A DNA stretch of 36,916 bases, from the NCBI GenBank assembly GCA_900541985.1, contig UQLX01000023.1, forward strand, positions 1-36,916, given 5' to 3'. A program made the position numbers and the translations under genes. Positions 32,895-36,916 of this stretch are shown piece after piece (positions within the stretch are counted from its first letter, which is position 1; each line of letters starts with the position of its first letter). The notes beneath the pieces are model-generated. The model worked only from the letters and a program-made list of their open reading frames with translations. It was not told the DNA's origin and ran no database searches. This DNA is from an uncultured Blautia sp. (lineage in GTDB: Bacteria; Bacillota; Clostridia; Lachnospirales; Lachnospiraceae).

Positions 32895-34664
32895 TTATGG
32901 AAGCAGGTACTCCTGACGTACCTTTTCCAGACATCTTTCAAAACCGTCGCTGTCTTCGTTTTTCAGCGCATTCAGGTGGCTGTGTGTATCATAAAGGTTT
33001 TCACGGACCTGTGTCACGCAGACACCGATGTTGGAACAGTGGTCTGCAATTCGTTCCATACTGGTGATCAGGTCAGAAAGGATAAATCCCATTTCAATGG
33101 TACACTCACCGGAACGAAGGCGATTGATATGACGCCGTTTCATTTCTTTTGTCAGCTCGTCGATCAGTTCCTCCAGCGCTTCGATCTCAGCAGCCTTCGT
33201 GGTATCCTGGTCATCAAAAACCTGAAATGCTTTTTCCACAATGTCATTGACTGCCGCAGTCACAACTCTGAGCTCCGCCTTAGCCACAGGAGAAAAGCTC
33301 AGGTTCTTTTCATGAAGCTCCTCTGCGGATTCCTTGATGTTGACAGCATGGTCGGAAATTCTCTCGAAATCTCCGATGCAGTGAAGCATGATCGAAACAC
33401 TGTGGCTGTCGTTTTCGGAAAGATCCTTATTATTCAGCTGTACCAGATAGGTTCCCAGTTCATCCTCATAACGGTCCACCTTGCCTTCCAGCTTATCAAT
33501 TTTCTTTGCGCCTTCTGCATCATACTGATGAAGCAGGTCAAATGCAGTTCCCAGAGATTTTCTGGAATCTTCCGCCATACGTCTTGCCGCAGTTCTTCCC
33601 TGTTCAACAGCAAATGCCGGTTTCTCAAGGAAACGGGATTCCAGGATAAGGAATTCTCTGTCTTCTCCGGCTGCAACCACATCCTCTGCAGAATCGCGGA
33701 TAGTCAGACATGCCAGCTTCACAAGGATATTAGAAAATGGAATCCAGATCAGAGTTGCCGTCACATTAAAAATACTGTGGGTAACAGCGATCGCTGCCGG
33801 TGTTGCCATGGAATCCATAAAGGAAAAGTGTACCACGGAATTCAGAAGATAGAATACACCAAGGAAGATCACGGTTCCAAGCATGTTGAAGTACAGATGG
33901 ATCATTGCCGCACGTTTGGCATTTTTATTTGCACCGATGGCAGACAGAAGTGCTGTCACACAGGTACCGATATTCTGTCCCATAATAATCGGGAAGGCTG
34001 CGCTGTAAGGTACCGCACCGGTGACACAGAGTGCCTGCAGAATACCTACGGAAGCAGAAGAGGACTGAATGATCGCAGTCAGGATGGTTCCTGCCAGCAC
34101 ACCGGCTACCGGGTTGGAAAATGCAAGAAGAAGGTTGGTAAATTCCGGAACATCTGCCAGGGGTTTTACCGCACCGCTCATAGTCTCCATTCCAAACATC
34201 AGGACTGCAAAGCCCACAAGGATCACACCAATATCCTTTTTGCGGGAGCTTTTTGTAAACATAAGAAGCACAATACCGATCAGCGCCAGAATCGGAGCAA
34301 ATGAGCTTGGCTTCAGAAGACTGATAAAAAAGTTGCTGCTCTCAATGCCTGCAAGACTTAAGATCCAGGCAGTCACTGTGGTACCGATGTTGGCACCCAT
34401 GATGATGCCTACCGCCTGTGTTAATTTCATAATGCCGGAGTTTACAAACCCCACTACCATAACAGTGGTTGCCGAAGAGGACTGGATCACCGCTGTAACC
34501 GCAAGTCCCAGAAGAACTGCTTTCCATTTACTGGATGTAAGATTTTCAAGTATTTTTTCCAGCTTTCCTCCGGAAACCTTGGCAAGACCATCGCCCATCA
34601 CCTGCATGCCATATAAAAACAGGGCAAGTCCGCCTAACAGAGTCAGTATACTAAAAAAATCCAT
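32895..34664 (-). CDS. Na+/phosphate cotransporter with PhoU-like domain
   Basis: 589 residues. The N-terminal half (about 1-305) has about 8-9 membrane segments and the duplicated Na/Pi motifs (AVIQSSSATTVMVVG, about 58-72, and AIIQSSSASVGILQ, about 198-211), with GANIGTT and GQNIGTC in the two repeats. The C-terminal half (about 340-570) is a soluble helical PhoU-like domain (MLHCIGDFERISDHAVNI and MERIADHCSNIGV). NptA/YjbB family. Positioned upstream of the phoB-phoR pair, with TTTACA boxes before it. PhoU domains usually tie transport to the PhoR kinase, so here transporter and sensor link may be joined in one protein. Confidence 0.9.
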   Translation of the reverse strand: MDFFSILTLLGGLALFLYGMQVMGDGLAKVSGGKLEKILENLTSSKWKAVLLGLAVTAVIQSSSATTVMVVGFVNSGIMKLTQAVGIIMGANIGTTVTAWILSLAGIESSNFFISLLKPSSFAPILALIGIVLLMFTKSSRKKDIGVILVGFAVLMFGMETMSGAVKPLADVPEFTNLLLAFSNPVAGVLAGTILTAIIQSSSASVGILQALCVTGAVPYSAAFPIIMGQNIGTCVTALLSAIGANKNAKRAAMIHLYFNMLGTVIFLGVFYLLNSVVHFSFMDSMATPAAIAVTHSIFNVTATLIWIPFSNILVKLACLTIRDSAEDVVAAGEDREFLILESRFLEKPAFAVEQGRTAARRMAEDSRKSLGTAFDLLHQYDAEGAKKIDKLEGKVDRYEDELGTYLVQLNNKDLSENDSHSVSIMLHCIGDFERISDHAVNIKESAEELHEKNLSFSPVAKAELRVVTAAVNDIVEKAFQVFDDQDTTKAAEIEALEELIDELTKEMKRRHINRLRSGECTIEMGFILSDLITSMERIADHCSNIGVCVTQVRENLYDTHSHLNALKNEDSDGFERCLEKVRQEYLLP

Positions 34665-34714
34665 GGTATTTCTCCTTTGCGAATATTTAATATACCTTCA
34701 TTTTAGGAGGGCTT

Positions 34715-34753
34715 TGTAAAATTATCCCCAGTGCAATGTAAAATCCGTGTAAA
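34715..34753 (-). promoter_or_regulatory. Candidate PHO box before the Na/Pi transporter gene
   Basis: On the minus strand TTTACA occurs at 34748-34753, 34737-34742 and 34715-34720. The starts are 11 and 22 bases apart, so all three fall on one 11-bp grid with 5-base gaps; the grid site at 34726-34731 does not match. Bacillus PhoP binds TT(A/T/C)A(C/T)A repeats with this spacing. A possible -10, TATATT, is at 34689-34694. Confidence 0.6.
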
Positions 34754-34762
34754 TTTTTTTGT

Positions 34763-35263
34763 TTAAAAGCCCCGAATATTTTCTCCTTCCTCTCCGGTTT
34801 TATCAATAGACCGGATGATCAGATAATAACTGATGTCTTCACTGACCTGAACCTTTACCCGATCTCCTGTCTTATGCCCTTTCAGCGCTTTTCCAATAGG
34901 AGATTCAATGCTGATCCTGTTTTCCATGGAATTGCCCCGAATGGAGGTGACGAGCTTATATTTCTCAATTTCTCCGTCCTCCTCAAATTCCACTTCAACA
35001 ATATCATCCATTCCCACCTCATCCTCTTTGGAGGCATCTGTGACAATAACGGCTGTTTTCAGCATTCTTTCCAGATAGCGGATTCTGCTTTCATTCTGGT
35101 TCTTATGGCGCTTGGCTGCATAATATTCAAAATTCTCACTGAGATCGCCCTGGGCTCTTGCCTCTTTCACTGCTTCAATAGCCTCTTTACGCACTACCAG
35201 CTTTCGGTGCTCGATCTCCTGCTTTATTTTTTCCACATCACGTTTTGTAAGCTTTTCTCCCAT
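34763..35263 (-). CDS. greA: Transcription elongation factor GreA/GreB
   Basis: 166 residues from ATG at 35263 (AAGGAG 9 bases upstream; a GTG at 35281 sits on the Shine-Dalgarno side and is rejected). The N-terminal coiled coil carries the acidic tip motif ARAQGDLSENFEYYAAKRHK (about 42-61) that reaches the RNA polymerase active site. The C-terminal FKBP-like domain has a SIESPIGKALKGHKTGD segment. It rescues backtracked polymerase by stimulating RNA cleavage. It has its own promoter (35309-35337). Confidence 0.93.
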   Translation of the reverse strand: MGEKLTKRDVEKIKQEIEHRKLVVRKEAIEAVKEARAQGDLSENFEYYAAKRHKNQNESRIRYLERMLKTAVIVTDASKEDEVGMDDIVEVEFEEDGEIEKYKLVTSIRGNSMENRISIESPIGKALKGHKTGDRVKVQVSEDISYYLIIRSIDKTGEEGENIRGF

Positions 35264-35308
35264 CGTTGTTCTCTCCTTCACAAATATGGAATATTTTTCA
35301 GTAAATCA

Positions 35309-35337
35309 AGTATACAGGATGATTTTCAGAAACTCAA
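35309..35337 (-). promoter_or_regulatory. Promoter of greA
   Basis: TTGAGT (35332-35337) and TATACT (35309-35314) on the minus strand with 17-base spacing. The -35 overlaps the 3' end of the upstream GHKL kinase gene, which ends at 35334. Confidence 0.6.
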
Positions 35338-36587
35338 GAGACGTTTTCTTTCTGAAGATGACAGTAGAGAAACAGACACACCCCGTCCCCCTCCTGGCGC
35401 AGTTCCATGGTACCGCCGTATCTTCCGAGGACAGCCCGGATACTGGGGATCCCGAATCCGTGAGATGCGCGGTCCTTTTTTGTGGTTATCGGAAACTTTT
35501 TTGGAATCCTGCTGTCTCTTTCCGGAATCCTTCCCGGATTACGGATACTGACTGCAAGCAGTCCTCTTTTCCACCTTGCCTCCATAGTGATCCGACGTTT
35601 TTCTTCCGGAAATCCTTCCACTGCTTCCATGGCATTGTCAAGAGCATTGCCGAAAACAGCGCAGATATCTGTTTTTTCCATCGGAAGCGGCTCCGGAATA
35701 TCTGCCAGTACATGAAAATCGATTCCTTTCTGCTTCATTGCCGCTTCTTTTGCACTGAGGATGATATTCATCGTATTGTCCATGCAGTATTTTAAAGTAC
35801 GGGTATTCTCCGCACTTTCCAAAAGCTCCCGAAGATATGCCTTTCCCTGCTCCCCCGGAAGCGCAAGCGCAGTCTGAAGATGATTTGCCATATCATGCTT
35901 CAGTCTCCTTATCTCAAAATGCTGCTGCTCCATGGCTTCGTAGTAGCGTACATTCTGAGCGGCCATCACTGCCTCGGCTTCCAGCTTCTGCTGCTTTGCC
36001 AGTACTGCCATGGTCCACAGCAGTCCCACAAAAGCAAAAAGAGCCAGAAGCAGAAGGATCAGATACTGTACTGACAGTTTGTAGACCTTCGGATCACTGA
36101 GCAGAACCAGACTGAACACGATTCCCACCGGAGGAAGCGTCAGAAGAAACAAAAGCCTCCACATCGCCGGAGAAAGTTCAAAATCCCGTTCCGGGCCGTG
36201 TTTCCATATCACCGCACAAAGCCCCAGACAGAAACACAGCTTAAGCAGGATCACCAGAAAACCGCCGAATTCTGTGCCGTTATCCACCAGCGCATTAAAA
36301 GAAAAGACAGTGCTTGCCACCATAAGTCCTACTGTCAGTCTTTTGATCCGGCTCCCCTCACAGCCAGCCCATACCGCCGTAAGAAAAATCAGAAAGGTAG
36401 GAACAATATTCTGCCAGTCTGATAGAAAGATCACCATTCCGCCCAGCAGATTGCAGGAAAACAAAAGAAACAGCCGCCTCAGTTTCTCCTGACGAAGCCC
36501 GGTCAGTCTCCCAATGGAAAAAAGAAGCAGCATTCCCATCGGTGACAGCCATAAAATACTCAGTATAAGTTTGACACTCTCCTTCAT
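35334..36587 (-). CDS. AgrC-like GHKL sensor histidine kinase
   Basis: 417 residues: six hydrophobic segments (about 6-26, 37-57, 61-75, 82-98, 112-127, 143-200 containing at least two), then a coiled helix, the phosphoacceptor motif RRLKHDMANHLQTA (His about 231) and a GHKL ATPase domain with FGNALDNAMEAV and a SHGFGIPSIRAVLGRYGG loop. This is the peptide-sensing class of kinase paired with LytTR regulators. The partner regulator begins immediately upstream (4-base gap) but is truncated (36592-36807). Without it the kinase may be orphaned. Confidence 0.9.
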   Translation of the reverse strand: MKESVKLILSILWLSPMGMLLLFSIGRLTGLRQEKLRRLFLLFSCNLLGGMVIFLSDWQNIVPTFLIFLTAVWAGCEGSRIKRLTVGLMVASTVFSFNALVDNGTEFGGFLVILLKLCFCLGLCAVIWKHGPERDFELSPAMWRLLFLLTLPPVGIVFSLVLLSDPKVYKLSVQYLILLLLALFAFVGLLWTMAVLAKQQKLEAEAVMAAQNVRYYEAMEQQHFEIRRLKHDMANHLQTALALPGEQGKAYLRELLESAENTRTLKYCMDNTMNIILSAKEAAMKQKGIDFHVLADIPEPLPMEKTDICAVFGNALDNAMEAVEGFPEEKRRITMEARWKRGLLAVSIRNPGRIPERDSRIPKKFPITTKKDRASHGFGIPSIRAVLGRYGGTMELRQEGDGVCLFLYCHLQKENVS

Positions 36588-36591
36588 GACA

Positions 36592-36807
36592 TCACCCGAT
36601 TCCTTTCAGCATACATTCCGCCAGCTTTGCCACAGCGGTATCCTTCATCCCTCTGCTGACAGGCAGTTCTTTCCCATGAATCTCTACCTGGTCATGCCCG
36701 ATATACTCCACCTGATCTGCGTTTACCAGATATCTCTGATGGATCCTTACAAAGCGTCCGTCTGTTTTTTCTTCCACCTCAGAGAGCTTTCCATAAAAAA
36801 AATATTC
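36592..36807 (-). pseudogene. Truncated LytTR response regulator
   Basis: The last 71 codons of a LytTR DNA-binding domain remain: EYFFYGKLSEVEEK, FVRIHQRYLVNADQVEYIG, LPVSRGMKD and a stop at 36592. The upstream part, that is the receiver domain and start of LytTR, is replaced at 36808 by the repeated element end. The frame stays open to 36846 and then meets a TGA. The gene precedes the GHKL kinase by 4 bases and was its partner. Confidence 0.75.
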
Positions 36808-36916
36808 CCTTAATCCGTGGAGTTTAATTATTATTTCATGCTGTAATCACTTTGTTTATGGGGTCTGTCGATACGTTTAAAAAGATTAACAATATCACCC
36901 ATTTGGTGATGTTTTC
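36808..36916 (-). mobile_element. Right copy of a repeated element end, with 3' end of an ORF
   Basis: 36808-36866 is the inverted match (57/59) of the first 59 bases of the window. On the minus strand an open frame runs in from the window edge through MGDIVNLFKRIDRPHKQSD to YSMK and a stop at 36831-36833. The last 23 bases before the junction follow the stop. A short inverted repeat, ATCACC-AAAT-GGGTGAT, lies at about 36893-36909, inside the frame. Most likely the transposase end of an insertion sequence that has entered the LytTR gene. Only about 28 codons are visible and the family is not recognised. Confidence 0.6.

Noticed and set aside
36808..36846. Reading the codons QHEIIIKLHGLR as genuine LytTR sequence
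   Set aside because: The same bases occur at 1-59 in another context and end with the element boundary; the shared frame there is RPHKQSD-SMK-stop with a synonymous change, so the LytTR-frame reading is accidental.

Overview
The window looks like chromosomal DNA of a low-to-mid GC Gram-positive anaerobe, most likely a clostridial gut bacterium of the Lachnospiraceae (Blautia/Ruminococcus-like). The basis is HPr kinase, AGGAGG ribosome sites, many GTG/TTG starts, and typical Firmicutes families (DUF1846, DUF3784, GHKL/LytTR kinase pair, NptA-PhoU). The genus is inference. I see no tRNA, rRNA, CRISPR array, phage or plasmid module. No stretch over 300 bases lacks a gene; the longest gaps are 29595-29878 (operator region) and 12881-13111.

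Layout, left to right. 1-59 is the end of a repeated, probably transposable element; the same end returns inverted at 36808-36916. 157-3382 (minus): a secreted SH3 protein, then rnz-tsaD-ispD. 3503-8209: an OmpR-type two-component pair (minus) divergent from a YfhO-like membrane protein (plus). 8133-9744 (minus): tsaE-tsaB-rimI, which with tsaD gives the bacterial t6A genes tsaB, tsaD and tsaE within 8.3 kb. 9890-11176: a cyclophilin and a YigZ/IMPACT protein, convergent on a shared terminator. 11273-12880 is a scarred stretch with a C39-like peptidase, a DUF3784 protein and remnants of a CPBP protease and a SnoaL-like protein, spliced onto neighbouring reading frames. 13112-15763 is a class A penicillin-binding protein with a heptapeptide-repeat tail. 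15843-21623 (minus): ftsH-uvrC-hprK-ROK glucokinase. 21791-23281: DUF1846.

23324-29594 (minus) is a sugar operon: solute-binding protein, two ABC permeases, a sugar-phosphate nucleotidyltransferase, a NahK-like sugar 1-kinase and GalE, with a divergent AraC regulator at 29879-30820. It resembles the bifidobacterial lacto-N-biose/galacto-N-biose (lnp) cluster, but has no phosphorylase and a different type of uridylyltransferase. 30817-34664 (minus) is a phosphate module: Na/Pi cotransporter, PhoB-like regulator and PhoR-like kinase. TTTACA boxes on an 11-bp grid lie upstream of the transporter. Then come greA and an AgrC-like GHKL kinase. The partner LytTR regulator of that kinase is cut off by the right-hand copy of the repeated element.

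Four convergent gene pairs end at shared bidirectional terminators. One of these terminators (araC/phoR) lies inside the coding ends. I found no obviously new multi-gene system. The most informative items are the lnp-like operon without its phosphorylase, the two candidate regulatory codes (PHO-box grid; TTCTTAA repeats shared by two promoters), the candidate AraC operator, and the element ends that frame the window.
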